From the NCBI RefSeq assembly GCF_019805165.1, contig NZ_RWIJ01000016.1, forward strand, positions 62,001 to 126,000: a stretch of DNA of 64,000 bases. The letters run 5' to 3'. Numbering within the stretch: the stretch's first letter is position 1; each line of letters opens with the position of its first letter. This stretch comes from Azospirillum sp. 412522. Its GTDB lineage: Bacteria; Pseudomonadota; Alphaproteobacteria; Azospirillales; Azospirillaceae. This document shows positions 55,596 to 64,000 of this stretch, in pieces. The position numbers and the translations under genes are program-made. A model generated the notes under the pieces. The model worked only from the letters and a program-made list of their open reading frames with translations, made no database searches and was not told the DNA's origin.

Positions 55596-58439
55596 TCAGT
55601 CCGCCGACACCGGCTGCACGGGGGGCGGCTGAACGGGGGGCTGCGCGGCGGTCAACTTGTCCAGCAGCCGCTCCACCTCATCGGCGGGGACGGGGCGGCT
55701 GAACAGGAAGCCCTGGTAGCTTTCGCAGGCGAGGTCGCGCAGAAGCTGCAACTGCTCCTGCGTCTCCACCCCCTCGGCGATCACCGACAGGCCCAGGCTG
55801 CGGCCCAGCCCGACGATCGCGCGCGGCACCGAGGCGTCGCTGGCGCCGGTCGACAGGTCGTGGATGAAGGAGCGGTCGATCTTCAGCTTGTCGATCGGCA
55901 GCCGGTGCAGGTAGCTGAGGCTGGAATAGCCGGTGCCGAAATCGTCCAGCGCGATCAGCACGCCGCGCCGCTTCAGCGCCGCCAGCGTCTCCGCCGCCGA
56001 TTCGACGTCGTCGATCAGGGTGCTCTCCGTCACCTCGATCTCCAGCTCCGGCCCGCCCAGGCCGTTGGCGTCCAGCGCGTGGGCGACCTTGGCCGGCAGC
56101 TGGCCGTCGCGGAACTGCGCGCCGGAGACGTTGACCGCCACCGGGATCGTCAGGGCATAGCGGTCGCGCCAGCGCCGGATCTGGGCGCAGGCCTCGGACA
56201 GCACCCAGTCGCCCATCGCCAGCACCAGACCGGTCTCCTCCGCCACAGGCAGGAAGCGGCCGGGCAGGATCAGCCCCTCGTCGGGATGGCGCCAGCGGAC
56301 CAGCGCCTCCAGCCCGACCATGCGGCCGGTCAGCGTGTCGACCTGGGGTTGGTAGACCAGGAAAAGCTCGCCCTCGCGGATCGCCTGACGCAGCGCGCCC
56401 TCCAGATCCAGGCGCTCGCGCGATCGCGCGCCCATCTCCCTGGTGACGAAGCGGAAACCGTTCCGCCCCTGCTCCTTGGCATTGTACATGGCGATGTCGG
56501 CGCAGCGGATCAGCCCTTCGGGATCGTCGGCGTCGTCGGGATAGAGGCTGATGCCGATGCTGGGCGTCACCACGAAGTTCTGGCCGCCGACCGCGAAGGG
56601 GCTGGCCAGATGCGCCACCACCTTCTCCGCCACGCAGGCGGCGTCCTTCGGCTCCGTCACCCGGCGGACGACGATCAGGAACTCGTCGCCGCCCAGCCGG
56701 CCGACCGTGTCGGACTCGCGCAGGCCGGATTGCAGCCGGCGCGCCACCGAGCGCAGGACCTCGTCGCCGAAGCTGTGGCCCAGGCTGTCGTTGATCACCT
56801 TGAAACGGTCGAGGTCGATGAACAGCACCGCCACCTTGGTGCCGTCGCGCCGCCCCTCGCGCAGGGCCTGGGCGATGCGGTCGTACAGCAGCACGCGGTT
56901 GGGCAGACCGGTCAGCGCGTCGAAATGGGCGAGATACTGGATGTGCTGCTCGGCCCGGCGCTTCTCGCCGATGTCCTCGGCGAAGGCCAGGACGAACTTC
57001 AACGCGCCCCCGGCGGTGACCGGCTGGAAATGCAGGCTGAAATGGCTGCGCCGGCCGCCCAGCAGCAGCGGCTGGTCGGATTCGAGCTTGCCGCTCTCCC
57101 CCTGCAACGCCGCCTCCAGCGCGCAGACCGCCGCCTGGTCGCCGAAGCGCAGCCGCAAGTCGGTGCCGAGCATGCCCTGGCGGGGCAGGCCGGCGGCGGC
57201 GGCGAAGGCCGGGTTGCAGTCCATCAGCAGCCCGTCCGGGCCGGCCAGCGCGATCCCCAGCGGCGCCTGGGTGAACAGCTGCTGCCGCTCCGCCTCCTGC
57301 AAACGGAGGGACGCCGTCATCTCGCCGGCCAGTTCCACCGCGCGGGAATGGGTCACCAGCACCATGCGCAGGACGAGCGACAGGGCGATGCTGAGGGCGA
57401 TGCCGACCGCCAGCAGGGCGCCCGGCACCCAGTCATGCGCGGAGAACAGGCCGTCGGGAAGATTGTCGTAGCGGACGGTCCAGATGCGCCCGCCGACCGG
57501 CAGCTCCCGGCTCAGGCTGAGGGTGGGCGCCGCCGCCAGCGGGCGGGGGCTGCGGTAGAGCGGGAATTCGGCTTCCGCCGGCGGCACGTCGTAGAGCTCG
57601 ATCCCGGTGTCGGTCCGCCGCTCGTCGATCAGCCCGTCCACCAGCGGGCCGATCCGGACCGGGGTCAGCACCACGCCGGTGAAGGAGGCCCGGCGCGCCT
57701 CCAGCGACGGCGGCAGAGGGTCGCCGCGGTAGGTGGCCTGATAGAGGATGAAGGCGGGCCTGGCCCCCGACGCCTCGTCGATCTTCAGCGTGATGGCGCG
57801 GGTGGCCGCCGGCTCGCCGCTGTCGCGCGCCCGCTCGATGGTCGACCGCCGCCTCGCCTCCGACATCATGTCGAAGCCGATGGCCCGCACGTTCGCCTCG
57901 TTGACCGGAGCGGTGAAGATGTTCACCACCCGCTCCGCCCCGGCGCTCTCCGGCCAGATGCGGAAGGCCGACAGGCCGGCCGCCCGCATCTCCGCCACCA
58001 GATCGCCCGCCCGCCCGGCCGTCACGGCGCGGGCATAGGCGACGGAGATGATGCCGGGATAGCGCTGCGGCACGTCCAGCGCCTCGACGAAGCGGTTCCA
58101 CGCCGTCCAGTGCAGGTCGGGGAAGGTCATCACCAGCGAGGCGGCGCTGCGCGCCACCTGCTCGTAGACCCGGAGACGGTCGGCGAGCTGGCTGTGGATC
58201 TCCTCCACCCGCGTGGAGAAGCGGTGCTGCTCCTCGCGGTGCAGGAGGCGTTCGGACTGGACCATCGCCAGCAGGGACAGGCCGGCGCCGACGAGCAGGG
58301 CCAGAGCCGGCACCGCCACCGGCGCGTGGCGATGGTGCAGAAGGCGGCGGATGGCTGAATCGGGACCGGTGGCCGGTGGCCTGTCCGCAACGGGAGCCGC
58401 AGCGGAAGCCGGACTGGGATCGGCTGCCGGTTCCGCCAT
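55596..58439 (-). CDS. CHASE-PAS-GGDEF-EAL membrane protein (c-di-GMP turnover)
   Basis: A 947-residue signalling protein. First transmembrane helix (AVPALALLVGAGLSLLAMV, ~43-61), periplasmic CHASE sensor (~75-310; YPGIISVAYARAV, FIL-YQATYRGDPLPP), second helix (GALLAVGIALSIALSLVLRM), PAS (~385-500), GGDEF with intact RLGGDEFLIV (~583), EAL with GLEALVRWRHP (~710) and DDFGTGYSSLSYLHRLPID. Both catalytic motifs are intact, so it could make or degrade c-di-GMP. The ligand is unknown. The ATG overlaps the upstream partner gene stop by one base (TGATG). Pro-rich C-terminal tail. Confidence 0.94.
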   Translation of the reverse strand: MAEPAADPSPASAAAPVADRPPATGPDSAIRRLLHHRHAPVAVPALALLVGAGLSLLAMVQSERLLHREEQHRFSTRVEEIHSQLADRLRVYEQVARSAASLVMTFPDLHWTAWNRFVEALDVPQRYPGIISVAYARAVTAGRAGDLVAEMRAAGLSAFRIWPESAGAERVVNIFTAPVNEANVRAIGFDMMSEARRRSTIERARDSGEPAATRAITLKIDEASGARPAFILYQATYRGDPLPPSLEARRASFTGVVLTPVRIGPLVDGLIDERRTDTGIELYDVPPAEAEFPLYRSPRPLAAAPTLSLSRELPVGGRIWTVRYDNLPDGLFSAHDWVPGALLAVGIALSIALSLVLRMVLVTHSRAVELAGEMTASLRLQEAERQQLFTQAPLGIALAGPDGLLMDCNPAFAAAAGLPRQGMLGTDLRLRFGDQAAVCALEAALQGESGKLESDQPLLLGGRRSHFSLHFQPVTAGGALKFVLAFAEDIGEKRRAEQHIQYLAHFDALTGLPNRVLLYDRIAQALREGRRDGTKVAVLFIDLDRFKVINDSLGHSFGDEVLRSVARRLQSGLRESDTVGRLGGDEFLIVVRRVTEPKDAACVAEKVVAHLASPFAVGGQNFVVTPSIGISLYPDDADDPEGLIRCADIAMYNAKEQGRNGFRFVTREMGARSRERLDLEGALRQAIREGELFLVYQPQVDTLTGRMVGLEALVRWRHPDEGLILPGRFLPVAEETGLVLAMGDWVLSEACAQIRRWRDRYALTIPVAVNVSGAQFRDGQLPAKVAHALDANGLGGPELEIEVTESTLIDDVESAAETLAALKRRGVLIALDDFGTGYSSLSYLHRLPIDKLKIDRSFIHDLSTGASDASVPRAIVGLGRSLGLSVIAEGVETQEQLQLLRDLACESYQGFLFSRPVPADEVERLLDKLTAAQPPVQPPPVQPVSAD

Positions 58440-58945
58440 CAGAACTCCTCTAGGATCTTGGGGCTGGTCAGCAGCAGCTGTTCGATCATGCCGAGGATCT
58501 GTTCGATCTTGCTGCGGGTGGCGTCCAGCTCGTCCGCCGTCCTGTCGTCGATGCCGGCTTCCATCAGCATGGTGTCGAAGGTGTGCAGCGTCTCCTTGAA
58601 GGCCTTCTGTTCCGCCACCAGCACGTCGAACGCCCCCAGCGAGGCGGTCAGCGCCAGCGGCGGGTCGCTGACGAAGGAATGGCTGATGTCGGTGAAGATG
58701 GCGATGGCGCTCAGCTTCTGCCGCAGCACCCATTGCGGGAAGTTCGGCGGCAGTTCCCGGCCGGCGGCCTCCAGCCTTTCCTGGATCGAGAAGACCAGCC
58801 CCTGGATGTCCAGATAGGCCGCCCGGATCTCGCGGAAGCGCGGAAAGGTCTTCGGCTTCCCGGCGGCGCGAAGGCGACCCAGGGCGGCGATGTCCCCTGT
58901 CAGCTTGCGGGACATCCCAAGCACGACGTCCGTCACCTTCGACAT
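58439..58945 (-). CDS. Hypothetical helical protein coupled to the GGDEF-EAL gene (168 aa)
   Basis: A soluble, probably all-alpha protein (SKVTDVVLGMSRKLTGDIAA; FREIRAAYLDIQGLVFSIQE; FKETLHTFDTMLMEAGIDDR; ATRSKIEQILGMIEQLLL). No family recognised. ATG at 58943-58945 with GGAGG at ideal spacing; the longer frame to 59041 is not needed. Its TGA overlaps the start of the c-di-GMP protein (TGATG), so the two are made together and may interact. Confidence 0.75.
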   Translation of the reverse strand: MSKVTDVVLGMSRKLTGDIAALGRLRAAGKPKTFPRFREIRAAYLDIQGLVFSIQERLEAAGRELPPNFPQWVLRQKLSAIAIFTDISHSFVSDPPLALTASLGAFDVLVAEQKAFKETLHTFDTMLMEAGIDDRTADELDATRSKIEQILGMIEQLLLTSPKILEEF

Positions 58946-59365
58946 CAAACGCCTCCGCTCAACGGACCGCCCTCGCGCATTGGAAGCGACCGGCGCGCCA
59001 TCCCCGGCGGCCTCGGCCCAGACTACACCACTTCCTACCACGAACGTTAGTATTACCGATGGAAGACAGGGGCAGCCGGCCTCGCCATTCTCCCGCGGAT
59101 TGCCCGCCCATCTCGGCAGACAGTCTTTCGCACGAAGAAAGGAAACAATTCAAGTCAAGCTGGAACATATCTCTTTTCGGGCTAGGCTCTCAGAGGGAGG
59201 GCGTCCGAGTTGAATCGGCGTATTCGATACTATAAATTGGCGTTCCTGCCTTATTGCTGAATCAGAACCCGTTGGTTTCCTGATTTTGTCCATCGTCTCT
59301 TTCGTATAAGGCAAGCTGCTTCAGACCTATCCCATCAGATGCCCCATCAGATGTAAGGATCCGAC
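58946..59365. other. Divergent intergenic region (420 bp)
   Basis: No gene or RNA recognised. Becomes AT-richer from about 59140 to 59360 (for example ACTATAAATT near 59229), where promoters for the lipoprotein gene are expected, but no unambiguous -35/-10 pair stands out. Confidence 0.45.
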
Positions 59366-59770
59366 ATGCGACGTGTCTCCGTTGTCCTGGTCTGCCTCGC
59401 ACTTCAAGGATGCGCCGGTTCCCCCCTGTCGAATCTGGTGTCGGGCCAGCGTTACCAGACCACGTCCGACGTCACCGCGTCCTGGGTGGGAGCGTCCGAA
59501 GACGATCTGGTTCTGTCATGGGGTCCGCCGCAGAACAGCCATGTGATGAACAACGGCTCGAAGATGATCGGCTATCAGTATTCATGGCTGACGAACGGGA
59601 GGCACTCGGAGGAATGGGGTTATGTTCCCGATTACGCCAGTTGCGAGCAGCGGTTCCTGGTCGAACAGGGCGTCATCACGCGCTGGTATTCCTCCGGCGA
59701 CTGCCCCAAGCGGCCCAAGGGGGCCAAGCTGATCCCGGCCGGCACACCGGTCCCCCGGCCGACCCTGTGA
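59366..59770 (+). CDS. Small lipoprotein (134 aa)
   Basis: A type II signal peptide with lipobox LALQGC (Cys16) is followed by a ~115-residue domain: WVGASEDDLVLSWGPPQNSH, KMIGYQYSW, YASCEQRFLVEQGVITRWYS. This resembles SmpA/OmlA-like or BamE-type small lipoproteins in which a 'threshold' sequence DLVLSWGPP precedes a beta sheet. Outer-membrane location is likely. AAGGAT precedes the ATG. Two Cys (CEQRF, GDCPK) may form a disulfide. Confidence 0.82.
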   Translation: MRRVSVVLVCLALQGCAGSPLSNLVSGQRYQTTSDVTASWVGASEDDLVLSWGPPQNSHVMNNGSKMIGYQYSWLTNGRHSEEWGYVPDYASCEQRFLVEQGVITRWYSSGDCPKRPKGAKLIPAGTPVPRPTL

Positions 59771-59865
59771 CGTCGCCGCGTGATCCACAGTCCGCTGACC
59801 AGGGTTTGGGACGTTCGCGTTGAAACGCACCAAGCCCTGGCGGGCCGCTTCCAGAGCGATCCGGC

Positions 59866-60777
59866 CTATTCGGTTCCGAAAGATTTCACGGCATCGGCGA
59901 TCAGGCCGCTCAGGGAGAGCGCGTTGGACGGATGCGGCACGCCGTCGCACGACAGCGGGCTGCCCAGCTCTTCCGCCAGGAAGCGTTCGGCGACGACGTC
60001 GCTGAACAGGGCGTGAACGCCATAGACCTGCACCCGGCCGGCACCCAGCACCCGCGCCGCGCGGGCACAGGAGAAGATCGTCTCGCCCGAGCTGATGACG
60101 TCGTCGACGATCACCACCGGCCGGCCATGGATCGGCGCGTCGGGCGGCAGCGCCACCGTCACGTCGCGGTCGCCGCGCCGTTCCTTGCGGCCGACGATGC
60201 CGGTCAGGCCGAGCGGCCCGGCCACCGCCTCGACCAGCGGGGCGGATTCCTCGTCCGGACCGATAATGACGGTGCCGGCCGCCACGCCGTTCGCCCGCAG
60301 ATGGTCGGCGATCGGCGCCGCGCCGCTCAGCGCGACGGAGGGGCGGCCGACGAACACCTCGTCCAGCGTGTGGGTGCGGTGCAGATGCGGCTCGACGCAG
60401 ACGAAGCGGTCGAAGCAGCGGCCGAGCCAGTCGCCGACCACCGTCTGGCTGACCGGCTCGCCCGGCCTGAAGACGGCGTCCTGCCGCATGTAGGCCATGT
60501 AGGGTGACACCAGACAGAGGTCGGTCGCCCCCTGGCGCCGCAGGACGGAAGCGGCGAGCGTCAGCTCCACCAGCTTGTCGTTCGGCCGGTCGAGCGAGCG
60601 GTAGACGATGGCGCGCTCCACCGGCTCCGGCAGGCGGACCAGGCTCTCGCCATCGGGGAAGCGGTGCAGTTCGGCGATATGGCAGGGAATCTCCAGCGCC
60701 CCGGCCAGACGGCGGGCCGCGTCCGCCGATTCCGGAAAGCCATAGACGGCCGTGTAATTGCCCGTATTGCGGGCCAT
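59866..60777 (-). CDS. prs: Ribose-phosphate pyrophosphokinase family protein
   Basis: A 303-residue PRPP synthetase-like protein: N-terminal domain with HRFPDGESLVRLP and YMAYMRQDAVFRPGEPVS (the ATP/ribose-5-phosphate motif), VEPHLHRTHTLDEVF, and the PRPP-binding loop VVIVDDVISSGETI. Full length for the class II/archaeal-like short PRPP synthetases often found as a second copy in alphaproteobacteria. It may be a true PRPP synthetase or a related phosphoribosyltransferase. ATG at 60775-60777. Confidence 0.83.
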   Translation of the reverse strand: MARNTGNYTAVYGFPESADAARRLAGALEIPCHIAELHRFPDGESLVRLPEPVERAIVYRSLDRPNDKLVELTLAASVLRRQGATDLCLVSPYMAYMRQDAVFRPGEPVSQTVVGDWLGRCFDRFVCVEPHLHRTHTLDEVFVGRPSVALSGAAPIADHLRANGVAAGTVIIGPDEESAPLVEAVAGPLGLTGIVGRKERRGDRDVTVALPPDAPIHGRPVVIVDDVISSGETIFSCARAARVLGAGRVQVYGVHALFSDVVAERFLAEELGSPLSCDGVPHPSNALSLSGLIADAVKSFGTE

Positions 60778-60884
60778 GCCCCATCTCCCTCTACCACCTT
60801 GGACGGTGGCAAGCTTGGCGCAGGCGGCACGGGCGGGTCAATCTCGGCAAAAGGCCGGTGGCAATAGGCGGACAGGCCGCTCGC

Positions 60885-61394
60885 CTATGCCTCGGGCCGC
60901 TTGTCCTCCTCGGCCTCGTCCGCTTCGGAAGCCGCGGGATCGACATGGATGCTCTCGGCCTTGCGCGCCAGCAGCTGGAAGGCGCCCAGCCCGACCACCA
61001 GAAGCGTGACCACGCCCAGCAGCATCACCGGATAGATGATGGCGGAGATCTCGCTGGTGCGCGCCTCGAACACCAGCACCAGCCCCTCCAGGCTGGCGGC
61101 GATGATGATGGTCGTCAGGAACTTGGTCAGGGTGCGGCGGGCCTCGTCGGCGCGGCGCAGCTCGCGTTCGCGGACGATCTCCTCCTCGTAGAGGTATTTG
61201 GCGATCTCGAACACGGCGATGGCCAGCACGATCATCCCGACCCCGTCGAGCATCGCCGCGGTCAGGACGGCGCCGTCCAGCGCCACCACCCCTTCCACCA
61301 CCGTCAGGGCCGACAGGCCGATGAACATCAGGGCGAACAGGCCGAGCGTCACCGCCGCCAGAAAATACATGCCGCGCGCCGCCGATTCGAACAT
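60885..61394 (-). CDS. Four-helix membrane protein, unknown function
   Basis: A 169-residue inner-membrane protein with four hydrophobic helices (YFLAAVTLGLFALMFIGLSA; MIVLAIAVFEIAKYLYEE; LTTIIIAASLEGLVLVF; IYPVMLLGVVTLLVVGLGAF). A charged loop (EEEIVRERELRRADEARR) and an acidic C-terminal tail complete it. ATG at 61392-61394 with GGAGGGG upstream; the longer frame to 61547 is unlikely. Divergent from corA. Confidence 0.8.
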   Translation of the reverse strand: MFESAARGMYFLAAVTLGLFALMFIGLSALTVVEGVVALDGAVLTAAMLDGVGMIVLAIAVFEIAKYLYEEEIVRERELRRADEARRTLTKFLTTIIIAASLEGLVLVFEARTSEISAIIYPVMLLGVVTLLVVGLGAFQLLARKAESIHVDPAASEADEAEEDKRPEA

Positions 61395-61549
61395 CGCCCC
61401 GTCCCCTCCGCTTGCCAAGCTGGTCCTTGACGGTGACAACGCATGGGACGGCAGGTCCGCCCGGCTGGCCATAGCGGATCCGTCGACGCTGCCGGGGAAC
61501 CTCTTTAGAGTGGCGCCGACCCGACGCCCTTCATCCGGTTCTCCCATTC

Positions 61550-62575
61550 ATGACCCTGCCGCCAGAACCCGCCCCTGCCCCCGGTTCCGCCCGCGATTCC
61601 GAACGCTCCGCCGTGGTGGCGAGCGCCGCCTATTGCAACGGCTGCCGCGTCGCCGACGTGCCCATCGCCGAAGCCGGCGCCTGGGCCGCCAAGGAAGGCC
61701 ATTTCGTCTGGATCGGCCTGTGGGAACCGGACGAATCCCTGCTGATGGAGGTGAAGCGCCAGTTCGGCCTGCATGAGCTGGCGGTGGAGGACGCGCTGCA
61801 CGCCCACCAGCGCCCGAAGCTGGACGTCTATGGCGAAAGCCTGTTCATGGTCCTGCGCACGGCCAAGCTCGAGAAGGGCGAGCTTGTCCTGGGCGAGACC
61901 CATGTCTTCGCCGGGCGCGGCTATGTCGTCACCGTGCGGCACGGCGCCTCGACCAGCTATTCGTCGGTGCGGGCGCGGGCGGAAAGCGCGCCGCATCTGC
62001 TGAAGCATGGCGAGGACTTCATCGTCTACACCATCATGGACTATGTGGTGGACTGCTATTTCCCGGTGCTGGACCAGCTGGGCGCCACGGTGGACGAGCT
62101 GGACGCCCTGCTGATCGCCCGCCCGCCCAGCATGGCGGAGATCGAGTGCATCCACCAGCTGCGCCGCGACATGGAGCGGCTGCGCCGCAACGCCTCGCCG
62201 CTGCTGGAGGTCTGCTCGCGGCTGGAGCGCTTCGACCTGCCGATGATCGACCCGGCGATCCGCCCCTATTACCGCGACGTGCAGGACCATGTGATCCGCG
62301 TCAACGAACAGATCGGCTCGCTGCGCGAGGTGCTGTCCTTCGCCTTCGAAACCAGTATGATCCTGGCGTCGGCGCGGCAGAACGACGTGACGCGCAAGCT
62401 GGCCGCCTGGGCCGCCATCCTCGCCGTGCCGACGGCTGTCGCCGGCCTGTACGGCATGAACTTCGAGCATATGCCGGAGCTTCACTGGCGCTACGGCTAT
62501 CCGGCGGTGCTGATGGTGATCGCCGTGGTCTGCGCCGGGCTGTATGTCCGCTTCCGGCGGATGGGATGGCTGTGA
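61550..62575 (+). CDS. corA: CorA-like magnesium/cobalt channel
   Basis: A 341-residue CorA-family transporter. Large N-terminal cytosolic domain (FVWIGLWEPDESLLMEVKRQ, LAVEDALHAHQRPKLDVYGE), long stalk helix, and two C-terminal membrane helices. The selectivity motif YGMNFEHMPEL (~302) lies between the helices. The cytosolic end RFRRMGWL is typical. Pentameric Mg2+ channel by family; Co2+/Ni2+ transport is possible. The start ATG at 61550 has no strong ribosome site. Confidence 0.94.
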   Translation: MTLPPEPAPAPGSARDSERSAVVASAAYCNGCRVADVPIAEAGAWAAKEGHFVWIGLWEPDESLLMEVKRQFGLHELAVEDALHAHQRPKLDVYGESLFMVLRTAKLEKGELVLGETHVFAGRGYVVTVRHGASTSYSSVRARAESAPHLLKHGEDFIVYTIMDYVVDCYFPVLDQLGATVDELDALLIARPPSMAEIECIHQLRRDMERLRRNASPLLEVCSRLERFDLPMIDPAIRPYYRDVQDHVIRVNEQIGSLREVLSFAFETSMILASARQNDVTRKLAAWAAILAVPTAVAGLYGMNFEHMPELHWRYGYPAVLMVIAVVCAGLYVRFRRMGWL

Positions 62576-62634
62576 CGATGGCCATGACGGCGCTCCCGCC
62601 GGGGCGTCTCGCTTGAACTTTGGTGACGACGGAC

Positions 62635-63045
62635 ATGACCGACGCGACGAACACGCTGCACGCCCTGCTGGACGCCTATCTGCGCTGCCCGGTGGAGGCG
62701 GCGCGCACGGAGCTGGAGCAGGCTCTGCGCGGTTACCAGACCGACTGGATCCGCGCCCGCGCCGGGGCCGACGCCCCGCCGCTGCCGGCCGCGGCTCCCG
62801 CACCGGCGCCGGCGCCGAAGCCAGCCGTCGCCAAGCCGCGCTTCCCCATCGCGTCGGCCGACATCGAGGTTCTGAAGCGTCTGGCCGACGGCTGGCCCGG
62901 CACCACCGCCGAGGTGACGCGCTGGGCGTGGTTCGAGAATCGCGAACTGGTCACGCTGGAGCCGAACCCGGCCGGCGCGGGACCGGAGGTGCTGCGCCTC
63001 GCCCCGCTCGGCTGGGCCGCCATCGGGCGGATGCCGCCGGACTGA
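62635..63045 (+). CDS. Hypothetical protein with Ala/Pro linker (136 aa)
   Basis: N-terminal helical part (NTLHALLDAYLRCPVEAART), a Pro/Ala linker (~45-65) and a small C-terminal domain (IASADIEVLKRLADGWPGTT, WAWFENRELVTLEP, LGWAAIGRMPPD) with a winged-helix-like feel. No family recognised. The ATG at 62635 is used; GTG at 62623 is an alternative. Converges on the LysM gene with 12 bp between stops. Confidence 0.65.
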   Translation: MTDATNTLHALLDAYLRCPVEAARTELEQALRGYQTDWIRARAGADAPPLPAAAPAPAPAPKPAVAKPRFPIASADIEVLKRLADGWPGTTAEVTRWAWFENRELVTLEPNPAGAGPEVLRLAPLGWAAIGRMPPD

Positions 63046-63057
63046 CAGGAACCCTCG

Positions 63058-64000
63058 TCAGTTCACCTGCGGCAGCGCGAAGATCTGGCCGGGATAGATC
63101 ATGTCCGGGTCGCGGATCTGCTCGCGGTTGGCGGTGTAGATGGTGGTGTAGAGCATGCCGTTGCCATAAGTGCGGCGGGCCAGCCGCCACAGGCTGTTGC
63201 CGGGCTGGACGACGACGTTGCGCCCGTCGGTGGCCGATGCCGGCATGGCGGAGACCTGGACCGGCAATTCGGCCCGCGCCACCACCTTGCCGGCCAGCGT
63301 GACCTGATCGGCGCGCAGGGTGTAGAGGCCGGGGTCGATCAGCTTTTCCGGGGTCAGGCGCCAGTTGCCCTTGGGATCGCTGTGGGCGCTGCCGACGAGG
63401 ATGTTGTCGAGATAGAGCTGAACCGCGCTGTTGGGCGCCGCCCGTCCGCCCAGCGCCACCCGACCGGCGGGGTCGTAGTCCATCGTCTCCACCGACACGC
63501 CGCCCGGCGGGGCCGGCGCCCCGTTGTCGGGGACCGGCGGAGCCTGGAGCAGCGAGCTGCCGCCCATGGCCGGCGACGCCCCGGCCAGCCCGTCGCGCGG
63601 CACCGCCACCGCGACCGGCGCCGTCGGTGCCGAGGCGGCCACGGTTGTGGTTGCGGTCGCGGACGGCGACGCGGCGGGCTTGGCCGCCGGTTCGGGCACC
63701 ATCACCACCACCACCTTGTCGGCGGGAACCGGAGCCTCGGCGCCGGGGCGGGTCTCGGTCAGGTTCAGCTCGCGGGTGCCGGGAGACAAGGGCTTGTCGG
63801 GCAGCATCACCCATTCGCCGCGCTGGTCGGCCTTGGCCGAGGCGACCGGGCTGCCGCCGTCGGTGACCGTCACCTGCGATCCGGGCGCGGCGCGGCCGGC
63901 CATCACCGTCGCCCCGTCGGGCGCCACACGCACCACGTCGAAGCTGGGCACCGCCGGTTTGGCCGGCTCCTTCGCCGGTTCCGGCGCCGCGGCGGCCTGC
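63058..64000 (-). CDS. LysM-domain cell-envelope protein (partial, N-terminus beyond right edge)
   Basis: The visible 313 residues have no start before the right edge. After an Ala/Pro/Lys/Glu-rich segment come beta-domains (VRVAPDGATVMAGRAAPGSQ, VTVTDGGSPVAS; DYDPAGRVALGGRAAPNSAV, LYLDNILVG) that look like repeated Ig-like or BON-adjacent modules. A C-terminal LysM domain follows (VVQPGNSLWRLARRTYGNGM, YTTIYTANREQIRDPDMIYP). LysM binds peptidoglycan, so the protein probably anchors to the cell wall. This architecture is common in Rhodospirillales. Confidence 0.88.
   Translation of the reverse strand, partial: QAAAAPEPAKEPAKPAVPSFDVVRVAPDGATVMAGRAAPGSQVTVTDGGSPVASAKADQRGEWVMLPDKPLSPGTRELNLTETRPGAEAPVPADKVVVVMVPEPAAKPAASPSATATTTVAASAPTAPVAVAVPRDGLAGASPAMGGSSLLQAPPVPDNGAPAPPGGVSVETMDYDPAGRVALGGRAAPNSAVQLYLDNILVGSAHSDPKGNWRLTPEKLIDPGLYTLRADQVTLAGKVVARAELPVQVSAMPASATDGRNVVVQPGNSLWRLARRTYGNGMLYTTIYTANREQIRDPDMIYPGQIFALPQVN

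Noticed and set aside
54603-58358. A 1251-codon plus-strand frame opposite the GGDEF-EAL gene
   Set aside because: Low-complexity antisense shadow; the opposite strand has intact GGDEF, EAL and CHASE domains.

Overview
The window looks like chromosome of a high-GC alphaproteobacterium, most likely Rhodospirillales and close to Azospirillum. This rests on overall codon use, a cluster-less-looking family-4-type uracil-DNA glycosylase, DUF2336 and DUF3426 proteins, ETF-ubiquinone oxidoreductase and abundant two-component and c-di-GMP signalling. The genus is inferred, not proven. No rRNA, tRNA, IS element or CRISPR array was recognised.

Layout. 1-704: 5' part of citrate synthase. 1.2-6.1 kb: a two-gene signalling operon, an NtrC/LuxO-type sigma-54 activator followed by a hybrid histidine kinase ending in an Hpt domain. 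6.2-15.1 kb: lactate utilisation, with a GntR/FCD regulator divergent from lldP (permease), an FAD/Fe-S D-lactate dehydrogenase, lldE, lldF, lldG and a small coupled ORF. 15.1-18.2 kb: dadA (D-amino acid dehydrogenase) divergent from a TyrR/PhhR-like regulator. The intergenic region holds a textbook sigma-54 promoter for dadA and two TyrR-box-like palindromes. 18.2-28.1 kb: DUF3426 zinc-ribbon protein, ETF-QO, uracil-DNA glycosylase, soluble lytic transglycosylase, moaB, an APH-fold kinase, a TPR protein and a bacteriohemerythrin.

28.3-45.8 kb: a Fic-fold protein and a CocE-like hydrolase, both lacking catalytic residues; adenine deaminase; a DUF2336 / histidine kinase / GNAT operon; a His-rich hypothetical; an Mla-type lipid transport operon (STAS-MlaE, MlaF, MlaD, lipoprotein); apt; DoxX; EamA transporter; a hydratase; and an M20 peptidase.

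45.8-52.7 kb is accessory in character: visibly lower GC in places, paired divergent regulators (LysR, HxlR) beside oxidoreductases, two SDRs, a LysR-like N-terminal remnant and long gene-poor gaps. Its last gene is a CatB-type chloramphenicol acetyltransferase preceded by a structured leader with a 15-codon ORF, a candidate drug-sensing attenuator. 52.7-64 kb: ankyrin protein, exported and hypothetical proteins, a CHASE-PAS-GGDEF-EAL protein with a coupled partner, a lipoprotein, a PRPP-synthetase-family protein, a membrane protein, CorA, and a LysM protein cut by the right edge.

The two regions most worth a second look are the dadA/TyrR sigma-54 control region (16.4-16.6 kb) and the catB leader (51.6-51.8 kb).
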